The notes under the pieces were generated by a model. The model ran no database searches, was not told where the DNA came from, and was given only the letters and a program-made list of their open reading frames with translations. A DNA stretch of 64,000 nucleotides from Achromobacter ruhlandii (GTDB taxonomy: Bacteria > Pseudomonadota > Gammaproteobacteria > Burkholderiales > Burkholderiaceae_B). The stretch covers positions 186,001 to 250,000 of the forward strand of contig NZ_CADIJL010000005.1 in NCBI RefSeq assembly GCF_902859695.1, in the 5' to 3' direction. Position numbers and translations under genes: made by a program. Below are positions 37,460 to 45,795 of the stretch, piece after piece (the first letter of the stretch is position 1; each line of letters begins with the position of its first letter).

Positions 37460-38404
37460 CTATCCGAATTTGAAGGCCGCTTTCTTGAGCACGGCCGATG
37501 ACACCGCGACGGACGCGACGATGATGAAGCCCAGGACGATGTCCTGCACGTAATAGGCCGCGCCCATCAACACCAGGCCATTGCCCAGGACCTTGAGGAT
37601 CAGCGCGGCGACCAGCGTGCCGGGAATGTTGGCATGGCCGGGATTGAACATGGTCATGCCCAGCAGCACGGCGGCGATGGCGTACAGGAAATAGTCGCCG
37701 GCCATGTTGGGCGCGGCGGAGGACAGGCTGGAAGTCAGCAGCACGGCGGCCATGCCGGCACACAGCCCCGACAGCGCCAGGCCGATGCTTTTCATGGCGC
37801 GGATGTTGATGCCCGCCAGGCGGGCGGACTCGCCGGCCTCGCCGGTGGCGGTCATGCGGGCGCCGGTGCGGGTCCACTTGACCAGGAAGAAGGCGAGCAG
37901 CACCGCGCCCGCCATCCACAGCACCAGCGCGGGAATGCCGAAAGGCTTGCCGCGCGCCAGGTCGGTGAAGGCGGTGGGCCAGCGGCCCACGTACGAGACG
38001 CCGTCCGTCAGCATGAAGGCGAAGCCGCGCGCCATGGCGGCCATGCCGAGCGTGGCGATCAGGGAGGGCACCCGCAGCCGGGTGACGGCAAAGCCATTGA
38101 AGAGGCCGCAGAACAGGCCGACGCCCAGGCCGGCGGCGATGGCCAGCAACACGGGCTGGCCGGTATGCACCAGGGCGCCGGTGACCACGGCGGCCAGGCT
38201 GGCCACGTCGGCCACGGACAGGTCCAGTTCCGCGGTCACCAGCGCCAGCGTGAAGCCGATGGCGATGATGGCCAGGAAGCTGGTTTCCTTGGCGATGTTC
38301 AGCAGGTTGCCGGGCGCGGCGAAATTCGGGGCGGCTATCGCGAAAAAGCCCACCAGGACCAATCCCGCGATTGCCGTACCGTACTTTTCCAGGATGCCGC
38401 GCAT
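37460..38404 (-). CDS. Sugar ABC transporter permease (RbsC/FrcC-like)
   Basis: A 314-residue membrane protein with about ten helices. It includes the family stretch FTLALVTAELDLSVADVASL (the G-LS-like element near helix 3) and the GGTLVAALILKVLGNGL-like end. The ATG at 38404 (MRGILEKYG) is preceded by AAGGGCGAG. It is the first gene of the transporter operon. Confidence 0.9.
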   Translation of the reverse strand: MRGILEKYGTAIAGLVLVGFFAIAAPNFAAPGNLLNIAKETSFLAIIAIGFTLALVTAELDLSVADVASLAAVVTGALVHTGQPVLLAIAAGLGVGLFCGLFNGFAVTRLRVPSLIATLGMAAMARGFAFMLTDGVSYVGRWPTAFTDLARGKPFGIPALVLWMAGAVLLAFFLVKWTRTGARMTATGEAGESARLAGINIRAMKSIGLALSGLCAGMAAVLLTSSLSSAAPNMAGDYFLYAIAAVLLGMTMFNPGHANIPGTLVAALILKVLGNGLVLMGAAYYVQDIVLGFIIVASVAVSSAVLKKAAFKFG

Positions 38405-38551
38405 CGACTCGCCCTTGCTGCATGTGATTGATGGCGGGGCGTCCATCATGCCGCGCCCGCCGGCCGGATCGTGGTCCGGGCCTGTGGCGTCGTAGTGTAT
38501 ACCCGGCACACGCGCGCCGGCAGCGCGGCGCGCCGGATCGCGCCTAGGGTT

Positions 38552-40123
38552 TTACCCCAGCCGCAGCGCCGTCAATGCATGCGACACGGGCGCCAGCGCG
38601 GCTTCGGCGGCGCGGAACTGGGCATACAGGGCCCGATAATCGGCGACCCGGTCGGCGCGCGGCGCGTAGCGCCGGGCGACGCGCGCCAGCGCATCCTGCG
38701 CCGCCGCGAAACTGGCGTAACGCCCCACCCCGGTCCAGGCCGTGGCCGCCGCGCCAAGAATGCCGGGCTGGTCGGCCTGGCCGACGATGACGGGACGCTC
38801 GCAGATGTCGGCCTTGACCTGGCACCACCGCGCATTGGACGCGGCGCCGCCGCCGAAACGGATTTCGGCCACGGGCTGGCCCAGCGCCGCCTCGGCGCGC
38901 TCCAGCACGATGCGGTTCAGGAACGCCACGCCTTCCAGCACGGCCCAGGCCAGGTCGCCCGGGCCATGGCGCCGGTTCAGGCCGACAAAGGCGCCGCGCA
39001 GGTGCGGGTCCCAGTAAGGCACGCGCTCGCCCTGCAGGTACGGCAGGAACAGCGCCGGCTGCGGATCGCGCGGCGCGCCAAGCAGGGTATCCATTGACGG
39101 GCCGACGCCGGCCATGCCTTCAGCGCCCAGACGGCCCAGCAAAGGCAACAGCCAGGCAATGGTGTCGGCGCCATTCTGGCCCGGCCCGCCGACCTGGTGA
39201 TGGCCGCCGCCCCAATCCACGGTCATCAGGCCTTCGGCATGCACCGGCTCGGCGCCCACCGCGCCGAACACTTCGGTGGTGCCCGAGATGTTGTAGGCAT
39301 ACCCCGGGCGCAACGCGCCCAGGCCGGCGACGGCGGCCCAGGTGTCGTTGGCGCAGGCGATCACGGGACGGCCGGCCAGGCGGGCCAGCGCGCCCGGCAG
39401 CCCGGACCGCACCGGGCCGACGGTGTCCAGGGGATCGAGCAGGTCGGGCACCCAGGCGGGGTCGGCGCCGATGGCGGTGAGCAGGTCGCTGGCGGGCGCC
39501 GCCGAAGCCGGCACCTCCGCAACAGCCGGGGACGCCGCCCCGGCGTATATCGGAACAGGGAACGCCGCAGCCGCCAGGCGAGCCAGCGAAACCGTGTCGC
39601 TGGCCACCCGGCCGGTCAGGCGCAGATTGAGGTAATCCTTGGGATCCAGCACCGCCCGCACGCGGGCCGCGTGCGCCGGTTCCCTGCGCAACAACCAGGC
39701 GATGCGCGCCCAGGGATGAAAGGCGTTGATCTGTCCGATTTCCGGATGGCCGGCCGGCAGCGACGACAACCATTCGGGCAGGTCCGCGGCCGCCCGCGTA
39801 TCGCGCCAGGTGATGGCGGGCCGGATGGCCGCGCCGTGCGCGTCCACGAACACCTGCGTGCGCGTGACACCGCAGATGGCAATGGCCTGGACCGCGTCGA
39901 AAGCCGCCGCGCCGGCCTGCGCCGCCAGGGTGTCCGCCAGCGCCTGCAGGCCGCGCCACCAGGCGTCGGCGTCAATCTCGTCCCAACCAGGCTGAGGCGC
40001 GACACCCGCCGGGCTGTCGATGAAGCAGGAATGGGCGATGCCGCCCTCCCCGTCGACCAGCGCCGCGCGAAAGCGCGTGCCGCCCAGGTCCACCGCGAGG
40101 ACGTAGTTCACAAAAGCATTCAT
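38552..40123 (-). CDS. FGGY-family carbohydrate kinase
   Basis: A 523-residue kinase with two actin-like domains, both with their signatures (AVDLGGTRFRAALVD at the N-terminus; EVFGAVGAEPVHAEG and FGGGAASNARWCQVKAD in the second). The catalytic aspartate is expected in the PGWDEIDADAWW region. The ATG at 40123 (MNAFVNYVLAVD) is chosen over a TTG at 40144. It is 147 bases upstream of the sugar ABC operon on the same strand. Xylulokinase-like by family, but the substrate is open. Confidence 0.88.
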   Translation of the reverse strand: MNAFVNYVLAVDLGGTRFRAALVDGEGGIAHSCFIDSPAGVAPQPGWDEIDADAWWRGLQALADTLAAQAGAAAFDAVQAIAICGVTRTQVFVDAHGAAIRPAITWRDTRAAADLPEWLSSLPAGHPEIGQINAFHPWARIAWLLRREPAHAARVRAVLDPKDYLNLRLTGRVASDTVSLARLAAAAFPVPIYAGAASPAVAEVPASAAPASDLLTAIGADPAWVPDLLDPLDTVGPVRSGLPGALARLAGRPVIACANDTWAAVAGLGALRPGYAYNISGTTEVFGAVGAEPVHAEGLMTVDWGGGHHQVGGPGQNGADTIAWLLPLLGRLGAEGMAGVGPSMDTLLGAPRDPQPALFLPYLQGERVPYWDPHLRGAFVGLNRRHGPGDLAWAVLEGVAFLNRIVLERAEAALGQPVAEIRFGGGAASNARWCQVKADICERPVIVGQADQPGILGAAATAWTGVGRYASFAAAQDALARVARRYAPRADRVADYRALYAQFRAAEAALAPVSHALTALRLG

Positions 40124-40462
40124 CACATCGATCGAAAAGGGCAAGGGGACGGGCGCGCCGGAACCGGCATATTACGAAAACGCCCCTTCCGGCGCATCAA
40201 TGGAAGCGATGGCACGGCCCCCGCCCATACTTCGATATACGAGGATGGCACTCACTGAAAGGCCGCTTCGACGACCCGCACGGGCCCCTGCCCCCAATCC
40301 CGCCCCCCCTCCGTCGCCGGCCCTCCCTACGCTGCGCCGCAGCACCGGATTCCCTATCAATTGATAATTTCTGTTCAGGTGACAGCGGCCGGCGCCGTGC
40401 GACAGAATGGCCTGCGCCTGGCGGGAGACAGCCGGGCCTTCACATCCGAGAGGTCCAGGCCC
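40124..40462 (+). promoter_or_regulatory. Intergenic control region before the BKACE operon
   Basis: This 339-bp gap separates the kinase from the divergent BKACE operon and holds no convincing gene. Its main landmark is the 12-bp perfect palindrome TATCAATTGATA (40355-40366), followed by AATTTCTG, about 100 bases before the BKACE start. It is a candidate operator for the LysR protein at 43560-44489 or another regulator. Confidence 0.5.
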
Positions 40463-41398
40463 ATGAAGCCATCCAGGAACAAGGTCATCATCACCTGCGC
40501 CATCACCGGCTCGGTCCATACACCGTCGATGTCGCCCCACCTGCCCGTCACGCCCGACGAGATCGCCCGCTCCGCCATCGAGGCGGCCGAGGCGGGCGCG
40601 GCCATCGTGCACTTGCACGCGCGCCGGCCGGACACGGGCCAGCCGACGCAGGACCCGGCGCTGTATGCGCAGTTCCTGCCGCGCATCAAGGCCGCGTCCG
40701 ATGTGGTGATCAACATCACCACGGGCGGTTCGCCGGTGCTGCCACTGGCCGACCGCATGGCGCCGGCGCTGCGCTTCAAGCCGGAAGTCGCGTCACTGAA
40801 CATGGGTTCGATGAACTTCGGCATGTACGAACTGCTGGAGCGCTTCAAGACCTTCTCGCACACCTGGGAACGCCCCTACCTGGAAGGCAGCAACGACCTG
40901 ATCTTCAAGAACACCTTCAAGGACATCGAGCACATCCTGACATCCTGCGGCGACAACGGCACGCGCTTCGAGATCGAGTGCTACGACATCGGCCACCTGT
41001 ACACCGCGGCCCATTTCGTCGACCGCAAGCTGCTCAAGCCGCCTTTCCTGATCCAGTCCGTGTTCGGCATCCGGGGCGGCATCGGCACGCACCCCGAGGA
41101 CGTGATGATGATGAAGCGCACCGCCGACCGCCTGTTCGGCGCCGACTACACCTGGTCGGTTCTCGCGGCCGGACGCAAGCAGACACCGCTGGCCACCATG
41201 GCCGCGACGATGGGCGGCAACGTGCGAGTGGGACTGGAAGATTCGCTGTGGGACGGGCCAGGGGAACTGGCGCGGTCCAACGCCGACCAGGTGCGGCGCA
41301 TCCGCCGCATCCTGGAAGACCTGTCGCTGCAGATCGCCACGCCCGATGAAGCGCGCGCGACCCTGCAACTGAAGGGCGGCCAGGACGTCGCCTTCTGA
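40463..41398 (+). CDS. BKACE-family beta-keto acid cleavage enzyme (DUF849)
   Basis: A 311-residue enzyme of the 3-keto-5-aminohexanoate cleavage family, which condenses a beta-keto acid with acetyl-CoA to give an acetoacetyl product and a new acyl-CoA. The zinc-binding and substrate motifs are visible (AIVHLHARRPDTGQPT, SLNMGSMNFG, VGLEDSLWDG). The ATG at 40463 (MKPSRNKVIITCAITG) is the family start. It leads an operon with a branched-chain-type binding protein and an SDR. The particular keto acid is unknown. Confidence 0.9.
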   Translation: MKPSRNKVIITCAITGSVHTPSMSPHLPVTPDEIARSAIEAAEAGAAIVHLHARRPDTGQPTQDPALYAQFLPRIKAASDVVINITTGGSPVLPLADRMAPALRFKPEVASLNMGSMNFGMYELLERFKTFSHTWERPYLEGSNDLIFKNTFKDIEHILTSCGDNGTRFEIECYDIGHLYTAAHFVDRKLLKPPFLIQSVFGIRGGIGTHPEDVMMMKRTADRLFGADYTWSVLAAGRKQTPLATMAATMGGNVRVGLEDSLWDGPGELARSNADQVRRIRRILEDLSLQIATPDEARATLQLKGGQDVAF

Positions 41399-41454
41399 AC
41401 CAAGGCGGCGGGGCCATCCACCACAACGAGATCCGCAGGATCGAGGAGACACAC

Positions 41455-42654
41455 ATGAAAAAGACACTGTGCGCGGCCGCGCTGGCCGCCGTGCTGGGAT
41501 GGACGGGCGCGGCCCGGGCCGATGAGGGCGTGATCCGCATCGGCTTCATCACCGACATGTCGGGCCTGTCGGCGGACGCCGATGGCCCCGGCGGCGCCGA
41601 GGCCATCAAGATGGCGGTGGCGGACCTGGGCGGCGTGGTGGCGGGCAAGAAGGTCGAGGTGCTGGTGGCCGACCACCAGAACCGCGCCGACATCGCCTCG
41701 TCGCGGGCCCGTGAATGGCTCGACCAGAAAGGCGTGAACATGCTGATCGCCGGCGCCAACTCGGCGGCCGCGCTGGCCATGGCCAAGGTGGCCGAAGAGA
41801 AAAAGACACCGTTCTTCGTGGTGAGCGCGGGCGCCTCGGAACTGACCAATTCGCAATGCACGCCCTACACCGTCCATTACGTCTACGACACCGTGTCGCT
41901 GGCGCGCGGCACGGCGCGGGCGATGCTCAAGGAAGGCAACAAGGACTGGTTCTTCCTGACGGTGGACCACGCCTTCGGCCAGGCGCTCGAACGAGACGCG
42001 TCGACCGTGGTGCAGGCCGAGGGCGGAACGGTCAAGGGGCGCGTGCGCCATCCGCTGAACACGGCGGACTTCTCGTCCTTCATCCTGCAGGCGCAGGCGT
42101 CGGGCGCGTCGGTGCTGGGGCTGGCCAACTCCGCCAGCGACACCAGCAACGCGGTCAAGGCGGCCGCCGAATTCGGGTTGACGCCGAAGATGAAGATCGC
42201 CGGCCTGCTGGTGCTGATCACCGACATTCACGCGCTCGGCCTGCCGGCGGCGCAGGGCATGTACCTGACCACGGCGTGGTATTGGGACCAGGACGACGCG
42301 TCGCGCCAGTGGGCGGCGCGCTTCGAGGAGAAGATGAAGAAGAAGCCGTCGATGCTGCAGGCCGGCGACTACTCGGCCACCACCACCTACCTGAAGGCCG
42401 TGGCCGCCACCGGCAGCACCGATGGCGACACGGTCATGAAGTGGCTGAAGGCCAATCCGGTGAACGACTTCTTCGTGAAAGACGGCAGGATCCGCGCCGA
42501 CGGCCTGATGGTGCACGACATGTTCCTGATGCAGGTGAAGACGCCGGCGGAATCGAAGGGGCCTTGGGACTACTACAAGCTGGTGGCGCGCGCGCCGGGC
42601 GACCAGATCTATACCTCGCCGGCCGAATCGACCTGCCGCCTGATGAAACCCTGA
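41455..42654 (+). CDS. Branched-chain amino acid-type ABC substrate-binding protein
   Basis: A 399-residue periplasmic protein with a signal peptide (to about residue 22, GAARA) and a type I binding fold (VIRIGFITDMSGLSADADG, VLVADHQNRADI, FFVVSAGASELT). GGAG precedes the ATG at 41455. No livHMGF-type permease or ATPase genes are adjacent. Paired with BKACE it may capture the carboxylate that the pathway degrades. Confidence 0.88.
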   Translation: MKKTLCAAALAAVLGWTGAARADEGVIRIGFITDMSGLSADADGPGGAEAIKMAVADLGGVVAGKKVEVLVADHQNRADIASSRAREWLDQKGVNMLIAGANSAAALAMAKVAEEKKTPFFVVSAGASELTNSQCTPYTVHYVYDTVSLARGTARAMLKEGNKDWFFLTVDHAFGQALERDASTVVQAEGGTVKGRVRHPLNTADFSSFILQAQASGASVLGLANSASDTSNAVKAAAEFGLTPKMKIAGLLVLITDIHALGLPAAQGMYLTTAWYWDQDDASRQWAARFEEKMKKKPSMLQAGDYSATTTYLKAVAATGSTDGDTVMKWLKANPVNDFFVKDGRIRADGLMVHDMFLMQVKTPAESKGPWDYYKLVARAPGDQIYTSPAESTCRLMKP

Positions 42655-42685
42655 CCCCGCGCGGGTCATCCCTGGAGGAACCAGC

Positions 42686-43504
42686 ATGACTGTGAAGAAC
42701 CCCGTCCCGGCGGACATCGGCGCCCTGCCCGTGGACCTGTCGGGCAAACGCATCATCGTCACGGCGGGCGCGGCCGGCATCGGCGCCGCCATCGCCGGCG
42801 CTTTCGCGGCGCGCGGCGCGCGGGTGCATGTGTGCGATGTGGACGAACAAGCGCTGGCGGCCTGCCCGCATCCCCATTCGCGCGCCGACGTGAGCCGGCG
42901 CGATGAAATCGAGCGCTACATGGACGATGCGCTGTCGCGCCTGGGCGGACTCGACGTGCTGGTGAACAACGCCGGCATCGCCGGGCCGACCGCCGGCATC
43001 GGCGACATCGCCCCGCAGGACCTGGAGGCGACGCTGGACATCAACCTGGCCGCGCAGTTCCATACCGTGCGGCACGCGCTGCCCGCGCTGCGCGAGGCGG
43101 GCGGCGGCAGCATCATCAACATCAGCTCAGTCGCCGGCCGCATGGGCGTGCCGATGCGCACGCCCTACGCCGCCACCAAGTGGGGCGTGGTCGGCCTGAC
43201 CCGCTCGCTGGCGGTGGAGCTGGGCGGCTACGGCATCCGCGTCAACGCGCTGCTGCCGGGCCTGGTGGCGGGGCCGCGCATCGACCGCGTGATCGCGGCC
43301 CGCGCCCGCAACATGGGCGTGACGGTGGCCGAGGAAACCCGACTCGAACTGGCTGGCGTCAGCCTGGGGCAGTTCGTGCGCGCGGCGGACATCGCCAACA
43401 TGGCGCTGTTCCTGGCGAGCCCCTTCGGCGCGATGGTCAGCGGACAGGCCATCAGCATCGACGGCGACCTGCAATCGCTGCCGTGGCAACCGCCCGCGGA
43501 CTGA
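42686..43504 (+). CDS. SDR-family oxidoreductase
   Basis: A 272-residue classical short-chain dehydrogenase with the NAD(P) loop (TAGAAGIGAAIAGAF), VNNAGIAG, the catalytic Ser in INISSVAGRMG and the YxxxK (YAATKWG). GGAGG lies upstream of the ATG at 42686. It is third in the BKACE operon and probably oxidises a hydroxy acid to the keto acid used by BKACE (inference). Confidence 0.9.
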   Translation: MTVKNPVPADIGALPVDLSGKRIIVTAGAAGIGAAIAGAFAARGARVHVCDVDEQALAACPHPHSRADVSRRDEIERYMDDALSRLGGLDVLVNNAGIAGPTAGIGDIAPQDLEATLDINLAAQFHTVRHALPALREAGGGSIINISSVAGRMGVPMRTPYAATKWGVVGLTRSLAVELGGYGIRVNALLPGLVAGPRIDRVIAARARNMGVTVAEETRLELAGVSLGQFVRAADIANMALFLASPFGAMVSGQAISIDGDLQSLPWQPPAD

Positions 43505-43559
43505 GGATCGTCCCCTGCCGCACCGGGGCGCGCGGCCACCGGCATTCGGCGCCCGGCGC

Positions 43560-44489
43560 CTAAGCGAGCAGTTGGATCGCTTGCTCGTACACCCCGCGTT
43601 GCCGTTCGCGCGCGGCCGCGTGCAGCGCCTCGACCAGACGCTCGGCCGGCTCCTGGCTGGCCGCCTCGTTGCGCGCGATCAACACGAAATCGAACCACTG
43701 GCGCGAAGCCAGCGGCAGCGCCACCAATTCCGGGTGGGCTGCCGCGATGTCGGCCGCCGACAGCGCGTTGACCATGCTGACACCGCGCACCGCGCATACG
43801 GTGCCCGCCAGCAGCGACATATGGGCCCGCATGCCGGAACGCAACTGCATCGACTCGGCGATGTCGCCCTGGGGCATGACGTAGTCGGACCACAAGGGCT
43901 GCACGTAGCTATCGGGGCGGATGTCGCCGACCCTCACGATATCGCCACGCGCAAGGCAATGCTCGCGATGCACGATGGCCATGACCTCGGTGCGCAGGAA
44001 CGGCCGGAACGCCAGCCGCGCGCTCTGCTGCGACACCGCCCCCAGCCCGAAATCGGCGCGCATGGTGTCGACGGCGCTGATCGCTTGCACCGATGACTCC
44101 AGGTCGAGCGAGAACGGCCTCGTGCCATTGGCCTGCAGATAGCGGCGCACCGCGTCGGGCGCGTACGAAAGCGCCAGCGCGGGCGAGCAGGCAATGCGCA
44201 GCCCGCGGCCGCCGAACTGTTCGATGCTGTGCAGCGCCTCGTCGATGCGCACCAATTCATCCAGCACGAACTTGGCTTCGCCGTACAGGTACTGGCCGGC
44301 CTCGGTGGGCCGCAGCGTCTTGTGGGAGCGGTCGAACAACTGCACGCCGGTCGACTGTTCGAGCCGCGAGATGGCGTGGCTGACGGCCGGCTGCGTGAGG
44401 TGCATGGCCTGCGCGGCCTGGCGGGTGGATCCGGTCATGACCACGGTGTAGAAGATGCGCAGGTCGTGGATGTTGAAATTGCGTTTCAT
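43560..44489 (-). CDS. LysR-family transcriptional regulator
   Basis: A 309-residue regulator with an N-terminal helix-turn-helix (MTGSTRQAAQAMHLTQPAVS) and an effector-binding domain. It is convergent with the SDR gene. It is the likely regulator of the BKACE operon by position; no divergent target exists on its own 5' side, where the prophage-like tail module ends. Confidence 0.88.
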   Translation of the reverse strand: MKRNFNIHDLRIFYTVVMTGSTRQAAQAMHLTQPAVSHAISRLEQSTGVQLFDRSHKTLRPTEAGQYLYGEAKFVLDELVRIDEALHSIEQFGGRGLRIACSPALALSYAPDAVRRYLQANGTRPFSLDLESSVQAISAVDTMRADFGLGAVSQQSARLAFRPFLRTEVMAIVHREHCLARGDIVRVGDIRPDSYVQPLWSDYVMPQGDIAESMQLRSGMRAHMSLLAGTVCAVRGVSMVNALSAADIAAAHPELVALPLASRQWFDFVLIARNEAASQEPAERLVEALHAAARERQRGVYEQAIQLLA

Positions 44490-44566
44490 GCGGTGTCGCG
44501 GCTCCCCGTCAGGGCGAAGCGCCGCTCCACCCGATGCCTGATTCTAGGTCGTCTTGCCGCTGAAGG

Positions 44567-44603
44567 CAGGCATACCGGACGGGAAACCCGTCCGGTATGC
44601 CTG
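44567..44603. repeat. 17-bp perfect stem-loop at the end of the phage tail module
   Basis: The arms run 44567-44583 and 44587-44603 (CAGGCATACCGGACGGG and its exact complement) around the loop AAA. It lies 15 bases after the last tail gene on the minus strand and between it and the LysR gene. No T-run follows on either side. It may be a strong transcript end or a boundary mark of the element. Confidence 0.75.
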
Positions 44604-44618
44604 GACTGCCGGCTCGCC

Positions 44619-45215
44619 TCACACCTGGTCTTCGGAGTAGATACCCGCCGAGATGGTGGCGCTGCCCACGAACATCTCGCCGTACAGCACCGGCACGGGG
44701 TTGCCCTGCGCCGTGGTGTTGACCGGGCCGTTGAAGTTGTACGACGCGCCGTTATTGGGCCCGTCCTTGACGCTCAACGCACGCTGTTGCGGCGTCAGCA
44801 ACTGCACCACCCCGCCCAGCGTCATCGCCATGCCCATGGTCAACAGCGAGGTACTGGCGCTCGCCCACAGCGCCGCGTTGACCACCGGAATAAACGATGC
44901 CACGATCATCGCCACGCCCACCACCACCTGCATCAGGCCGCCACGCTTGGCGCCGGTGGGCATGGGCGCGATGCGGATGTCTTCACGGCCCGCCGGCCGC
45001 GCCAGTTCGCTTTCCTCCAGGTTGCGGCGGCCGACGAAGCAGGCGTAGCGCACGCCCCGGGATTCGCTGTCGAGCAGGCGGGCCTCGAAGCCGGGCAGCA
45101 ATACGCACAGTGCGCGTACCGCTTCGGCGGTGCTGGAGACGGCCAGCCGGTGCAGCCGGCCGAACTCCGCGCCCAGCCGGCCGTAGAGGCGGACGGTTGC
45201 GAGGGGTTGGGTCAT
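44619..45215 (-). CDS. Phage tail assembly protein I, second copy
   Basis: A 198-residue lambda gpI-like protein (N-terminal ubiquitin-like part VRLYGRLGAEFGRLHRLAV, a hydrophobic middle and a C-terminal tail). The last about 45 residues (from GASYNFNGPVNTTAQGNPVP to the end) are nearly the same as in the first copy at 49425-50030, while the N-terminal two thirds diverge. It starts within the stop of the 77-residue gene (ATGA) and ends the tail operon. Confidence 0.85.
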   Translation of the reverse strand: MTQPLATVRLYGRLGAEFGRLHRLAVSSTAEAVRALCVLLPGFEARLLDSESRGVRYACFVGRRNLEESELARPAGREDIRIAPMPTGAKRGGLMQVVVGVAMIVASFIPVVNAALWASASTSLLTMGMAMTLGGVVQLLTPQQRALSVKDGPNNGASYNFNGPVNTTAQGNPVPVLYGEMFVGSATISAGIYSEDQV

Positions 45216-45445
45216 GCCTTGCTCTCCGGCAGTCCTTGGGGCGCGGCCGCGGCGTCGGCCGGCTTCGGGTAGCGCTGTTTGACGTCATGACATTGCGACA
45301 CCCAGCTCGCCACCTCGTCGGGCAGCGCCTGGCCCGACGCCTGCAGGTGCGCGGCGAACTTCATGATCGCGTCGAGCTGGTCGCCGATGGCGGGATAGGC
45401 ACGGGCGCGCAGCGGCGCGTAGGGTTCATAGTGGCGGATTTTCAA
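45212..45445 (-). CDS. Small phage protein of unknown function
   Basis: A 77-residue protein with the segment YPAIGDQLDAIMKFAAHLQA, a motif often seen in small proteins encoded near tail fibres. It overlaps the previous gene by 20 bases and the next by ATGA, so it belongs to the tail operon. No function is assigned. Confidence 0.7.
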   Translation of the reverse strand: MKIRHYEPYAPLRARAYPAIGDQLDAIMKFAAHLQASGQALPDEVASWVSQCHDVKQRYPKPADAAAAPQGLPESKA

Positions 45446-45791
45446 CGGTGAACTCCTTGTTCAGATAGGGCCAGGCTTCGACCGTGACGAGATAAGTCCC
45501 CGGCTGATCGAATGAAAGCTCGGCGGTGGTGTCGTTGCAGGGATATGAGCGGTCACCGATCCTGATGACGCAGGGCACAGGCAACTCCGAAAGCGTGTGC
45601 TCTCGCAGGACCACGGACGATGCAGGCCGCGAAACTATGGACCGATCCTGCACATACTGCACTTCGGGGTCTCCCTCACCCTCGACGAAGGGATGGCCAG
45701 TTACCTCGGACGTGGCCTGGACGCTCTCGCGCGGCCCCTGCATGACACCGATAATGCGCCCCAGGGGGTCGTAAAAGGATGCGATATGCAT
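45426..45791 (-). CDS. Phage tail-associated protein of unknown function
   Basis: A 121-residue protein starting 4 bases after the J stop. It is rich in beta-type sequence (ASFYDPLGRIIGVMQGP, YLVTVEAWPYLNKEFTV). Its place directly after J suggests a tail-tip or fibre accessory. Confidence 0.7.
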   Translation of the reverse strand: MHIASFYDPLGRIIGVMQGPRESVQATSEVTGHPFVEGEGDPEVQYVQDRSIVSRPASSVVLREHTLSELPVPCVIRIGDRSYPCNDTTAELSFDQPGTYLVTVEAWPYLNKEFTVENPPL

Positions 45792-45795
45792 GTTT

